Assembly (NCBI GenBank): GCA_946902875.1
Contig: OX336349.1
Coordinates: 18,995,891 to 19,059,890, forward strand
Origin: Nematopogon swammerdamellus
Taxonomy: Eukaryota > Arthropoda > Insecta > Lepidoptera > Adelidae
Direction of reading: 5' to 3'
Length of the DNA stretch: 64,000 nt
The notes beneath the pieces were generated by a model, which saw nothing but the letters and a program-made list of their open reading frames with translations, was not told where the DNA came from and ran no database searches. The translations under genes and the position numbers were made by a program. Positions 11,883-21,966 of this stretch are shown piece after piece. Each line of letters opens with the position of its first letter. Position 1 is the first letter of the stretch.

Positions 11883-12540
11883 CTTTTTTTTTTGTAAACC
11901 AACATGGGTGGCTGTGCCTAAAGACCTATGGTACATTCGACAGAGCCAAAAACACCTCTCCTCGCGAAGCCACGCTCAGTTATATGCCATGCCAGCAGAT
12001 TTGAGGACTGTTGCTAGGCTGTCTAGCCTGTTAATACGACGTGTGAAGACACCCAGGTTAAAGAATTCAGGAAACACACTCGCCGGAAGACAGTTCCACA
12101 CCCTAGCGGTGCGACAAGAAACGATTTAGAGAACCGATGGGTTCTCAAAAGCCCAATGTCAACAACAAAAGGGTGCTGAGTCTCTCTGCGACGAGTCAGA
12201 GTACATGACGTAAATAAAGAATTTACAGGATCGATTTGTCCGAAGTGGGATATCAACAGTGTGTGGATGTATTCCCAACCTGTTGCGCGTGAAACGATGG
12301 TAGAATGGGGATTGGGTCGTGCAGCTCCATGGAACACACTCCATGGTACAGGAAATAGAACACACACACAAGGATCCAAAATCCCTCCGGACTTGTCAGG
12401 TCTCTAAGTTCCGAAGATACCTCGGGGTCGTTAACAAGGCGTACAGCGCGACACGCCGAATCGAATCTTCCTCACAAGAAAATTTGCCATGAATTCTTTC
12501 GACAATAGAGTGACTGTGACAAGGTTCCAAAGATAGTAAT
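11883..12540 (-). pseudogene. Jockey-like LINE C-terminal remnant
   Basis: A T run at 11886-11895 is the LINE's A tail on the minus strand. The minus-strand frame includes QHPFVVDIGLLRTHRFSKSF, closely matching the C-terminal segment at 17944-18342. Frameshifts and stops break it. Only the polyprotein end and 3' UTR are represented. Confidence 0.75.
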
Positions 12541-12786
12541 GCACTTATGAATCACACCATCATAGATTTATCTGAGCATAAAGAACACACGAATGCATAT
12601 TGCCTAGCGCCTCACCGCATGTGGTGGGAGTGAGAGCTAAACGATTTAGCCCCGGGCACTAGGGCACAAGTGGGCAAGCTCTCAACCCATAATGCGGCTA
12701 GCTGCTCCAGGCTCTGGCGCCGTTCGCATATTACGTTATTATTCATAGGAACAAATTCAAAATTAAAATTAAAAAATGTTGTTTCA
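12541..12786. other. No gene recognised
   Basis: Short stretch between a LINE and a SINE; no feature seen. Confidence 0.4.
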
Positions 12787-13545
12787 GCCTCGGTAGCTTA
12801 GTGGTGCGATCGGTCGACGGTCGGTCGTGATCGTGCACACCTGGGCGCGCTCAATAATTGGATGGGTGACCGCTCGACCGTTCGAGGATGGCCGTGGTTC
12901 GGATAACACGTAAAACTATAGAATAGAATAGAATAGCACAGAATAGAATAGAATACAGTAGAGTAGAGTAGAGTAGAGTAGAGTAGAGTAGAGTAGAGTA
13001 GAGTAGAGTAGAGTAGAGTAGAGTAGAGTAGAGTAGAGTAGAGTAGAGTAGAGTAGAGTAGAGTAGAGTAGAGTAGAGTAGAGTAGAGTAGAGTAGAGTA
13101 GAGTAGAGTAGAGTAGAGTAGAGTAGAGTAGAGTAGAGTAGAGTAGAGTAGAGTAGAGTAGAGTAGAGTAGAGTAGAGTAGAGTAGAGTAGAGTAGAGTA
13201 GAGTAGAGTAGAGTAGAGTAGAGTAGAGTAGAGTAGAGTAGAGTAGAGTAGAGTAGAGTAGAGTAGAGTAGAGTAGAGTAGAGTAGAGTAGAGTAGAGTA
13301 GAGTAGAGTAGAGTAGAGTAGAGTAGAGTAGAGTAGAGTAGAGTAGAGTAGAGTAGAGTAGAGTAGAGTAGAGTAGAGTAGAGTAGAGTAGAGTAGAGTA
13401 GAGTAGAGTAGAGTAGTAATATCTTCAATTGTACATACATACATTAACACATATAGAGCATACATTGTACAAAAGAAAGGGCGTAGGCGCAGCGTATGGC
13501 CACTCGAGGTCCCTTCCCTTATTTTACCTTACTAGGTGGTAGGGT
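12787..13545 (+). mobile_element. SINE-A with tRNA/5S head, interrupted by a microsatellite
   Basis: The head runs from 'cagcctcggtagcttagtgg' through the 5S-like piece 'ttggatgggtgaccgc' to box B near 12895. After 'gtaaaactata' the sequence turns into GAATA/GAGTA repeats. The SINE core resumes at about 13510 with 'ggtcccttccctt' and 'actaggtggtaggg' and soon ends. About 590 bp, including the array and about 90 bp of other sequence, therefore separates head and core. Confidence 0.75.
12957..13416. repeat. (GAGTA)n microsatellite, about 92 units
   Basis: 460 bp of uninterrupted pentanucleotide repeat, preceded by about 35 bp of variant GAATA units from which it probably grew. The long minus-strand open frames here (repeating LLYST) exist only because the repeat lacks stops in those frames; they are not genes. 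Confidence 0.97.
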
Positions 13546-13908
13546 TCAACGGGGTACAGAAACCTAAAAGCGTCCGCTAACATCGTGACTAATTAGTAAT
13601 TATGGATGGGGGTAGTCCAGGACTTAACCGTCATGGTCATGTTTCTTTCAATTACACATCCTAAGCGAATTGCAAAACAAAATGACGCAACATGTGATCG
13701 TCCCCACACTCGTATGGTAAGAGTATTAATGGACACGAAACAATGGATATTTTGCAAGCTCGCCTGCAATCGGCATTCACCATTGCCCTATCATATCGCA
13801 TCGTATTGTATACCATAAGCTGTCCGGTGATGAAATGTAACACGCTGTGTGCACTAGCAAATAATATATTCATTTCTTAGTTAAACGTATGTGAGTATAC
13901 GCCGAAGA
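13546..13908. other. No gene recognised
   Basis: Two overlapping 70-codon frames on opposite strands, with no motif; treated as chance. Confidence 0.45.
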
Positions 13909-14236
13909 CCATTTTTTTAGGGTTTTATATCCGCTACGGATATGAAACCCTACTACTAAGCCTACGCCGTTTGTTTGTCTGTCTGTCTGTCTGTCCGTCC
14001 GTCCGTCCGTCCGTCTGTCCAGGGCTGTATCTCTTGAACCGTGAAAATTTCTGAGGTAGCCCTTAGAAATTTTCACAGAATATGTGTTATTATGGCGCAT
14101 ATAACAACAAATACAAAAAATAGAAAAAGTAAAAAATTAAGGTGGGTTCCCATACAAGAAACGTGTTTTTGTCAATGTTTTTTATTGTGGTGCGAAAACC
14201 TCGGTGCGCGAGTCCGACTCGCACTTGGCCGTTTTT
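13909..14236 (-). mobile_element. Element G copy
   Basis: Reverse-complement copy: 'agggttttatatccgctacg' at the left, a (TGTC)/(CGTC) tract, and 'gcgagtccgactcgcacttg' at the right end. Shares the inner 'gaaaatttc' block with the other G copies. Confidence 0.75.
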
Positions 14237-14361
14237 TATTGATTTTTTTTTTCTATTTGTCAGACGCGCTTTCCGATGTGATTACTTCGGAACCTAAAGC
14301 TCAAATAATATAAATACAATATTTGTAAATTGATCTATTTCTTTCTTTATTTACAATAGTA

Positions 14362-14427
14362 CTTGCAGCACAGCACCGATTACTCTGCTTACCCCGACCG
14401 TCGGGATACTGCGTGTGGTATGTATGT
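14362..14427 (+). mobile_element. SINE-B 3' fragment
   Basis: 'accgattactctgcttaccc' followed by 'gtgtggtatgtatgta' is the SINE-B 3' end with its TATG tail; everything upstream is absent. Confidence 0.75.
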
Positions 14428-14970
14428 AACCTATATACCTAGTTTTGATGCTAGAATATTTAATGTTACTTTAAGTTCAATTATAAACTAGACAATAATA
14501 TGTTAACTACATAGGCCCAAGGACCTTTATACTCGTAGCATTATGCATATTATTTATGGCAACTATAGTAGTATGATAGTATTGTCTGCAAGTATTTGTT
14601 CGGCTAATGTTCGCACTCGCAGGTTTCGGGTCGCATTCCTGGGCAAACCGCGACGAGCGAGTGTACCTTGTGTGCGCACGAGTTTAAATTAATCACAATT
14701 ACGTGACAGCTTACTGCGCCACTGCAGCCCGATTGAACGAATATCTGGACAAAATATTGAAAAAAAAACACAAATGTTTAATCAAAATTAATACTGAAAA
14801 AATAAGTATGGATAGAATGTTCAATACAATGTCGTCAAATGTCTGATATAATAGTTATTGCAACAATTATATCCCACGAAACACATTCAAGATTTTTTTT
14901 TTCAGTTTGACCGTGAAAAGTTGCGAAATCTTATGTGCGGCCAAGTTTAACGTCTTCTGACTACTACGTG
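14428..14970. other. No gene recognised
   Basis: No repeats matching the rest of the window and no coding signal. Confidence 0.45.
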
Positions 14971-15886
14971 GGGCACACTAAAAGTTTCCGGAATTAATAA
15001 GAATAAAATACTATTAAAGGTTAAAAATGAATTTATTGTTTCTCAAAATATTCTCCCTTTGCGTAAATGCACTTTTTCATACGATTAAACCAATTTTGAA
15101 AACTTTTGTGCCACTCCTCCGTGGTGACCTCAGAAACGTGTTTTTCATATTCTTCGACAGACTCTTCTGGTGATGAAAATCGTTGACCGCGTAATTGGTT
15201 CTTAATTTTTGGGAACAGAAAAAAGTCACAAGGTGCCGTCACCTGTTACTATGTCCCACACCAAATTTGAAGCGCCTTTGTTGAATCTGGTAAGCATGGC
15301 ATTGCACCAAGTGACGCGGTGCGTTTTTTGAGCCTCGGTCAAATTGTGTGGGATCCACCGCGAGCACAGCTTTCTCACACCCAAATGTTTGTGTAGGATT
15401 GATTGTATTTGACTCATGCCTATGTCTAAGGATGCCCGAATCTCATGGTAGGTCACATGCCTGTCTGTTTCGATCATACGGCGCACAGCATCGATGTTTT
15501 TGTTGTTCACAGCGGTGGACGGGCCACCATCGCGAGATTCGTCACTGAGATTGACACGACCGCGCTTGAATTCTGCAAACCAGCAATAAATAGTCGTCTT
15601 GCATGGTGCTTCATCGCCAAAAGCAGATTGAAGCCGAGCGAGGCTCTGATGAGCTGTCAAATTACACTTAAAATCGTAGAAAATCATACTACGAAAATTT
15701 TCCTGGGTTAAATTTATGTTAATGTAGACACGCAATTTTTAAAATGGCGCCACAATGGAAAAACAATTGACAGTCAGATGAAACAAACTGCATTCTACAG
15801 CCAAAGAGTTCCATTTTCAAATGTTGTAATTACTTTTTAAATATTGTTTATGTAAGTGGCCAATTCCGGAAACTTTTAGTGTGCCC
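14971..15886 (-). mobile_element. mariner transposon, internally deleted
   Basis: The left end 'gggcacactaaaagtttccg' is matched by its exact complement at the right end, finishing at 15886. The right flank is TA as expected for mariner; the left flank is TG, consistent with one mutation. At 916 bp it is short of the usual 1.3 kb because the middle of the transposase is missing. Confidence 0.92.
15033..15735 (-). pseudogene. mariner transposase, catalytic centre deleted
   Basis: The upstream frame (15735 to 15226) carries the two helix-turn-helix regions and 'CSRWIPHNLTEAQK', and runs to 'DIVTGDGTL', the site of the first catalytic aspartate. The downstream frame (15242 to 15033) resumes at 'APCDFFLFPKIKNQLRGQRF', holding the third catalytic aspartate, and ends 'GEYFEKQ' as in related full-length enzymes. 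About 110 residues between them, including the second aspartate, are missing, and the join shifts the frame. The protein would be inactive. DNA-binding and C-terminal parts are otherwise nearly free of stops, so the deletion is probably fairly recent. Confidence 0.92.
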
Positions 15887-15924
15887 TATGTAATTTGAAA
15901 GTTCTTATTTTAATTTACATACAT

Positions 15925-16110
15925 ACATACATATTCATGTATCTATGTATGCCTGCTGTCACGTCGTCATGTCACGCCTGTTTCCCCTCGGGGTGGGCAG
16001 AGACAACGGATCACCATGTGCGACGATCGTGACATACCTCTGCCGCCTCTTCCACTCTCATAATATTCTTCATACATGATCGTCGGTTACGGTTACTACT
16101 CATTTGACCC
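15925..16110 (+). repeat. Lepidopteran interspersed repeat
   Basis: Contains 'ggtgggcagagacaacggat' and 'gacatacctctgccgcctct', preceded by a CATA tract. A diverged copy is at 20633-20765 and an inverted one at 59240-59392. Likely the 3' region of a retroelement; no coding capacity here. Confidence 0.6.
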
Positions 16111-16850
16111 TTTTTGAGCACATTATTTTAATGTGTATGTAACGGAAATGTATTTACTGTGACTTTGACAAAATAAAATAATATTTACGTACATATTAGT
16201 AAAACCGTAACGTAAACATTGGAAATTAAAACATATCAATTGATTCAATTGATTAACAAAAATATTTTCCAAACAGATAAAATTGAAAAAAAAATATCAT
16301 CAAATCATATTTCCACCAGAAAACAGCTATGTGGACCACTCTGCGGTCAGTTCTCAGCAAACGTACACGATGGCTTTACGAGATTTGCACCTACTCGCAT
16401 CAGATTGCCAGTGCGTGGGTTTCAGCTGTTATGTCCGCCTGCCGGCCGAGTCGACGCACTGTGCAGTAACGGCAACCTGTTGTCTATAGGGGTGAAGCAA
16501 ATCTGGGTTAGCTATAAATAATATTTATGCATAATGCATTAGTTCAATAACTGTTACTATTGATGACGTCGGAAGGTCAATCAATATCGTAGGTATTTAC
16601 TACCACCGACTACGACCAAACTAAATGGGTACTATGAGGTCTGTATAGATATATTCTGTAACCAAATCTATATTATTTTGATTCCTCTGACAAGCTCTGA
16701 AATATTATAAGTGCGTTTAACAATACTAATAATAAATATGTAAGGGAAGGTCATGGAGTAAATTACTCTGTGTTATTATGAGATACTGCGTTTGTACACT
16801 CTATGTATGATACTAAAACTAAATTGACGATTTTTAGAAATATTTTCTGT
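16111..16850. other. Repeat-poor stretch with a GC-richer island
   Basis: Sequence at about 16310-16510 is GC-richer than its flanks and open in two plus-strand frames (up to 100 codons), but I see no protein motif, strong splice sites or repeat match. It could be an exon, an unrecognised element or chance. Confidence 0.3.
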
Positions 16851-16854
16851 ATGT

Positions 16855-17085
16855 ATGTATGTTCCTCCATAACTCTTAAACCGATTATCCGCATTCGATT
16901 AAATGTGTGTTATGTGACACAGGATAGGCTAAATAAAATTCAATACCGTTTACGCTAAGATGTGGCTCTCATGCAAACCGAATTATTTCGCGCGCCGAAA
17001 TAAAGCTACGGTAGCGGGCTTACTTACTCTCTTCTTTTTAAATACGAGTTTGACGCTAGCGAAGCTGCGGGCAAAAGTTAGCATA
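16855..17085 (-). mobile_element. Lepidopteran short interspersed element
   Basis: The minus strand starts 'gcccgcagcttcgctagcgt' preceded by 'tgctaacttt', and the far end carries a GTAT tract and 'ctcttaaaccgattatccgc'. Same class as the copies at 10475 and 25118. Confidence 0.55.
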
Positions 17086-17164
17086 AAACCAAAATTACTT
17101 ATTGGTATGTAAGTTGCATACAAGAATAAGTTTAGTATAATGCATACAAAAATAGGAACATTGC

Positions 17165-17440
17165 TTTTTATGAAAACTGACACGATTGGCTTCCATTATG
17201 TCAGCCCATAACACTTTGGTTAACTAGGCCCCATGTCAGTGCTTTCCTTAAGTTGTGCCGGCTACACTGAACTGGACGGAAAACACAAACTATTTCAACA
17301 TACATAACCGTTTCAACCAACCATTCATTCTATGCGGTGGTAGCAACCCGAGCGGGTTAAACCCTACCACCTAGTAATGTAAGAAGGGAAGGGACCTAAA
17401 GTTTTACGCGGAATCCGAACCACGATCAGCTTCCAAGCAC
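17165..17440 (-). mobile_element. SINE-A, head missing
   Basis: From 'atgaaaactgacacgattgg' at the left (tail) through core to 'gaaccacgatcagcttcc' (box B complement). 5'-truncated just upstream of box B. About a dozen substitutions indicate age. Confidence 0.85.
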
Positions 17441-17479
17441 GTAATGAAAACAATAAATACTCACAAATGATTATGCAAA

Positions 17480-17690
17480 ATTTAAGAGACGACTAGCGTT
17501 GGAGCTACCGTATCCGACACTGGCGGCTGTGGAAAGGAAAACGTAGTGTGGGAAGACCACCCGCCAGGTGGGACGACGACATCAAGTACGTCGGCGGAAA
17601 GCATTGGTCCCGTACCGCTGAAGGCCGGGCGATCTGGAGGAAAATTAGGTAGGCTTATGTCCAGCTGTGGACGCTTACACGATGACTGAC
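17480..17690 (+). pseudogene. RTE-like LINE C-terminus and 3' end
   Basis: The plus-strand frame reads GRPPARWDDDIKYVGGKHWS and then RTAEGRAIWRKIR, ending at a stop. This is the C-terminal block after the reverse transcriptase in lepidopteran RTE-type LINEs. The DNA 'ttatgtccagctgtggacgc' follows, as in their 3' ends. Upstream parts are absent. Confidence 0.75.
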
Positions 17691-17739
17691 TGACTCATTT
17701 ATTATGACCGACTTGGGTTTATCTTTAAAATATAGTAAT

Positions 17740-18455
17740 AAGAGGCCGACCGTGGTTCGGATTCCACGTAAAACTGTAGGTCCCTTCCCTTCTTACCTTA
17801 CTAGGTGGTAGGGTTTATCCCATCCGGGTTGATGCCACCGCACTGAATGAAACGTCGGTCAAAACGGCTATATTTTTTTTTTTTATTATTGTTTCCGAAC
17901 TAGCTGGCTGTGTCCGAGGTCGAAGCCTCAGGCGCAGCCAATATCACCCCCGAGAAGGTGCCAGTCCGGCTTGGAGGTGGACTAATGTCGCTGGGGAAAG
18001 GCTATTTACCCGCGATTTGAAGATCCGTGGATTGTAGGAGTGGGGAAAGATATTCCCCGGAAGCCCGTTCCACACCTTTGCAGTGCGGCACAAGAACGAT
18101 TTAGAGAATCGTGCCGTTCGAAGTACTCGTCTGTCCACTACAAAGGGGTGTTCCGCGAGAGTATGGCGGGTTTGGCGAAGGCGAACAGGAGGAGGGATAA
18201 GGGAAGCAATTTCGTCAGAGCAGCGGCCATAGTAGTACCGATAAAACAGGCTCAATGACCCAACGATACGTCTGTGCAATGACCCAACGATACGGCTACG
18301 TAAATAGTTCGTGTTTTCCGTCCAGTTCAGTGTAGCCGACATGAAATGAAGGGAAGCACTAACATGGCATCTAGTTCAGCCGGTGTTATGGGGGGCTGAC
18401 ATCACGAATTATGTAGGTGATGCAGCCAACCTTGTCAGTTTCCATAAAAAAAAGG
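17740..18455 (+). mobile_element. SINE-A split by a LINE insertion
   Basis: The SINE starts at the box B region ('gaccgtggttcggattccac'), reaches 'aaaacggcta', is interrupted, then continues from 'acggctacgtaaatagttcg' to the tail and A run at about 18455. The two halves abut exactly at the duplicated bases ACGGCTA. Confidence 0.9.
17871..18291 (-). pseudogene. Jockey-like LINE, 5'-truncated insertion in SINE-A
   Basis: A T run at the left is the LINE A tail (minus strand), and ACGGCTA at 17864-17870 and 18292-18298 is the target duplication. The minus-strand frame contains FYRYYYGRCSDEIASLIPPP, later LAEHPFVVDRRVLRTARFSK and 'AKVWNGLPGNIFPHSYNPRIF'. This is the conserved C-terminal end of Jockey-type LINE proteins. 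Truncation at the 5' end is normal for target-primed insertion. It is the best-preserved copy of this LINE 3' end in the window. Confidence 0.9.
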
Positions 18456-18674
18456 CAAGGCGCGCCATCACTTGCTTACTCCAATAAAAGCCAAGTGTTA
18501 ATCGCAAGCTTAATACGTTGTGTTCTTGCTGACAAATGCTGTCTTCGAATCCACTTACAGTGCCGGCGACATTTCCTACATAATCCAACCGTTCGTCGTC
18601 GGACAATGCCTTAGATTTCGCAACTAGAGAATGCAGCTAGGGATGATTCAAAAGCATAGAATGGTCATCAGAAG

Positions 18675-18960
18675 CGGTAGAGGACGGAGCTGGTGGTGAG
18701 GGGACGGAGCTGGTGAGGAGGGGACGGAGGTGGTGGTGAGGGGACGGAGCTGGTGATGAGGGGACGGAGCTGGTGGTGAGGGGACGGAGCTGGTGGTGAG
18801 GGAACGGAGCTGGTGGTGAGGGGATGGAGCTGGTGGTGAGGGGACGGAGCTGGTGGTGAGAGAACGGAGCTGGTGGTGAGGGACGGAGCTGGTGGTGAGG
18901 GGACGGAGCTGGTGGTGAGGGGACGGAGCTGGTGGTGATAGGAAGGAGAGGGATAAGGGA
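18675..18960. repeat. 20-bp minisatellite, about 14 units
   Basis: Unit 'ggacggagctggtggtgagg' repeated with scattered one- or two-base changes and one shortened unit. The minus-strand open frame of Pro/Ser/His-rich residues across it reflects repeat periodicity, not a gene. Confidence 0.95.
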
Positions 18961-19029
18961 ATCGGAGTTTAGGACGGCTGGTGCGCGCGGATTGCACGTG
19001 TAGCGTCGTCGGCCGTCTCTGGATCGACT

Positions 19030-19200
19030 AAATCATTTTTTTTTATTGAGAGCGCGTCATGAGGCGCCGAACCATCAATAAGTTGTCTAACGACGCCCAC
19101 GGACATTCGGTCGTATGCGGGGGTTACAAATACCATGCCGTTCTGACAGGAGTCACAGGACTGAACTATTCACACTCCTCTTGAAGGAACCGAACCGGTT
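19030..19200 (-). mobile_element. LINE 3' end fragment
   Basis: A T run at 19034-19045 then 'gcgtcatgaggcgccgaacc' and 'cggacattcggtcgtatgcg' match the LINE 3' ends at 22630-22720, 41065-41150 and 55525-55570. The minus strand is the sense strand. Confidence 0.7.
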
Positions 19201-19285
19201 AGAACGCAACCGAATGAGAAAGAATTAAGTTGTATTTTGTGCAGAGTGACAGTGATAAAAGGTGTTACTTGTCGCATATTTAGCA

Positions 19286-19600
19286 GAATACTGTCAACCG
19301 CTCGACCGTTGGAGGTTGACAGTGGTTCGGATTCCACGTTAAACTGTAGGTCCGTTCCTTTCTTACCTTACTAGGTGGTAGGGTTTATCCCGCCCGGGTT
19401 GGTAGCACCGCACTCAATGAAACGTCGGTCGAAACGGCTATGTAAAAATACGAGTAGTTCGTGTTTTCCGTCCAGTTCTGTGTAGCCGACATGAAATTAA
19501 GGGAAGCACTGACATGGCACCTAGTTCACCCGGTGTTATGGGCTGACATCTCGGATGTTGTAGGTGATGTAGTCAACCGTGTCAGTTTCCATAAAAACAA
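19286..19600 (+). mobile_element. SINE-A, partial head
   Basis: Starts at 'accgctcgaccgttggaggt', just after the 5S-like box, has box B, core, and full tail with A-rich end. Confidence 0.88.
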
Positions 19601-19611
19601 AAACACACATT

Positions 19612-19702
19612 TTTTTAATGGAACCTGAGACGGTTGGCTACATCACCTACAACATCCGTGATGTCAGCGCATAACCGCGGGTGAACTAGGTGCCATGTCA
19701 GT
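19612..19702 (-). mobile_element. SINE-A tail fragment
   Basis: About 90 bp of the 3' tail only, placed tail-to-tail with the copy at 19286-19600. Confidence 0.8.
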
Positions 19703-20039
19703 AGCACAATGTACTACTACAATGTAGTAGTTCTTGCTTTTTGATTTGTTTGGCAGCTAGCGACAAGTCGCTCGCTTTTCAGCCGCTAGATTTATGTGAC
19801 AGTCGACTATCGCAGGCGTGAACCTCGTAAATAGCGGCGACATGCGAGTCCGCGCGATCCCTAGTTAGGTGACGTTAGCTGCGTGGGCGCATAGCGGTCC
19901 TGCCGACGCGACAGTGGTGCGTGTGACCAGGATAACGTTCCTGTGATTCATTATGCGAAACTTCGCAAATATGTGTATGTAAATGTTACTGTAGTGAACC
20001 CTGAACTTAAGCGGTCGTTTCTCTGGTAAGAGCATAGTG
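19703..20039. other. CpG-rich non-repetitive stretch
   Basis: Rich in CG steps compared with its flanks (for example 'cgtgggcgcatagcggtcct'). No protein motif, and both-strand frames are short. Could be a promoter or untranslated exon; not demonstrable here. Confidence 0.3.
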
Positions 20040-20405
20040 ATGTGCTTACACATATTTAATTATTTATTTATTGGATCTTCGCCATGTAGGGCATATTAAA
20101 TATATAAATAAACAAGCTGTCCGCCCGCTCTCATATTTCACTTCACTGCTAACCTCATAAGCCATTTAGCGTGATAGTAAGTAGCCTATAGTTGATGGGA
20201 AGAATCAAGCTATCCGTAGAATTTTGTTTTATTAAAATCGGTTCAGTGGTTCTCGAGTTATACGCGGACAGACAGACACTCAGACAGACAGAAAGCAGAC
20301 GTTGGATTTTATTATAGGTAAAGGAAGGATAAATATTAATAAATTTTACAATGTGCTTACACATATTTCATTATTTATTTATTGGATCTTCGACATGTAG
20401 GGCAT
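20040..20405. repeat. 55-bp direct repeats flanking a short element
   Basis: 20040-20094 recurs at 20351-20405 with two mismatches. Between them lies a 256-bp segment resembling the common lepidopteran repeat with 'aagctgtccgcccgctctca' at one end and GACA repeats. Fifty-five bases is far too long for an ordinary target duplication. Confidence 0.8.
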
Positions 20406-20406
20406 T

Positions 20407-20508
20407 TTTTTTTTTTTTTTATGGAAACTGACACGGTTGGCTACATCACCTACAACATCCGTGATGTCAGCCCATAACACCGGGTGAAATTGGTGCCACG
20501 TCAGTGCT
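20407..20508 (-). mobile_element. SINE-A tail fragment
   Basis: T run followed by 'atggaaactgacacggttgg' and the tail up to 'ggtgccacgtcagtgct'. 5'-truncated. Confidence 0.82.
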
Positions 20509-20632
20509 GGTCATATTTTTTTTACAATTTATTTTGGCTTAGGTATACTTAAATAACTTTGTGTCTACACAATGATAGAAGAACACTGCTTTCTTAAAGT
20601 AAGTGGATGGATCTATCGTGTCGTCCGTCATT

Positions 20633-20765
20633 GCATCGTCCGTCCCCAGCCGCAGTCGAGTCGAACGGCGGCGTCTGTTTCCCGATGCAGACACAACAGA
20701 TCTCCAAGTGCCGTCTTGCTGATATATCTGTGACGCCTCTTTCAGACGCATATGTTCTCCACATC
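20633..20765 (+). repeat. Diverged lepidopteran interspersed repeat
   Basis: Similar in layout to 15925-16110: 'ctgtttcccgatgcagacac', then 'tgacgcctctttcagacgca'. Confidence 0.45.
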
Positions 20766-20807
20766 GACATCCTATCTATGGTTCATACACATAGTTTCCG
20801 AAAAAGT

Positions 20808-20920
20808 ATTTTTTTTTATGGAAACTGAAACGGTTGGCTACATCACCTACAACATCCGTGATGTCAGCCCATAACACCGGGTGAACTAGGTGTCATGTCA
20901 GTGCTTCCCTTCGGTCGTAC
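20808..20920 (-). mobile_element. SINE-A tail fragment
   Basis: T run, 'atggaaactgaaacggttgg', conserved tail hairpin and 'gtgcttcccttcggtcgta', then unrelated sequence. Confidence 0.82.
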
Positions 20921-21117
20921 TCGTATGTTCTCGACCAAAGGATCTTATAAAATACTTTCACAAGACAGCCGCTTCAAAAGGCGTCTCACAAACGTGATGA
21001 GCGCACGTCAGTGCCGAACGTTTGTTCTTCTTCGTATTTGAATTTAGAACTGGAGGAATTTTCGACATGTCCAAGCGAAGGTGAAACCTATGGATGAAAT
21101 TATTCAAAAAACAACAA

Positions 21118-21900
21118 TAATAAAAAAATAAGTTATAAAAAACTAAAACCCGACTACGTAAAAGCTAACTATGAAAATCGTTTAAATAAAAAAAAATAGT
21201 TATAAAAAACTAAAACCCGTCTACGAAAAAGCAAATTATGAAAATAGTTTAACTATAACTAAAAATAACAAAATAATGTTTTCCATATAATTTATCAGAT
21301 ACAGCATTTCTCTTTTTATATTGATTTTACCTTAGCACTAACTCTATAAATTTTGATAAATTTATTATTTTTAACGTTCTAAATATAGAGCCGTGGTCGG
21401 GCGTTCTTCGTTCAACAGGACAAGTGAGGCCCTCGTCGTGCATTATTAGAGCGCGGAACTTAGGACGGCCATCGCCATTGTGTCACTCATACTGGCATCT
21501 TTTTGTAAGATCAGTCAGAGCCAATCTAAAATTATTATAAGTAGATACATAGGTACATACCGAACGTCAACGGCTATAATGCACAACGACGGTCTCACTT
21601 GTCTTGTTGAACGAAGAACGCCCGACCACGGCTCTATATTTAGAACGTTAAAAATAATAAATTTATCAAAATTTATAGAGTTAGTGCTAAGGTAAAATCA
21701 ATATAAAAAGAGAAATGCTGTATCTGATAAATTATATGGAAAACATTATTTTGTTATTTTTAGTTATAGTTAAACTATTTTCATAATTTGCTTTTTCGTA
21801 GACGGGTTTTAGTTTTTTATAACTATTTTTTTTTATTTAAACGATTTTCATAATTAGCTTTTACGTAGTCGGGTTTTAGTTTTTTATAACTTATTTTTTT
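21118..21900. mobile_element. Foldback element F, single copy
   Basis: Inverted repeats of about 300 bp (from 'aagttataaaaaactaaaac' inward and its complement ending near 21897) enclose a core of about 165 bp. Both arms carry the same extra bases ('tgttttccata') and the same substitutions relative to the left-arm copies. Confidence 0.9.
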
Positions 21901-21966
21901 TTTATTTTAGGCTTTTTTAAAAACTGTTTGCATACTTTAAATGTTGTATGTAACTCGTATATTGAT

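Noticed and set aside
13000..13400. CRISPR-like regular array
   Set aside because: A five-base period without spacers is a microsatellite. The genome is clearly eukaryotic.
12851..13465. 204-aa and 174-aa minus-strand frames
   Set aside because: Both are readings of the GAGTA pentanucleotide array (repeating LLYST).
18668..18997. 109-aa Pro/His-rich frame
   Set aside because: Produced by the 20-bp minisatellite; the residue pattern follows the repeat unit.
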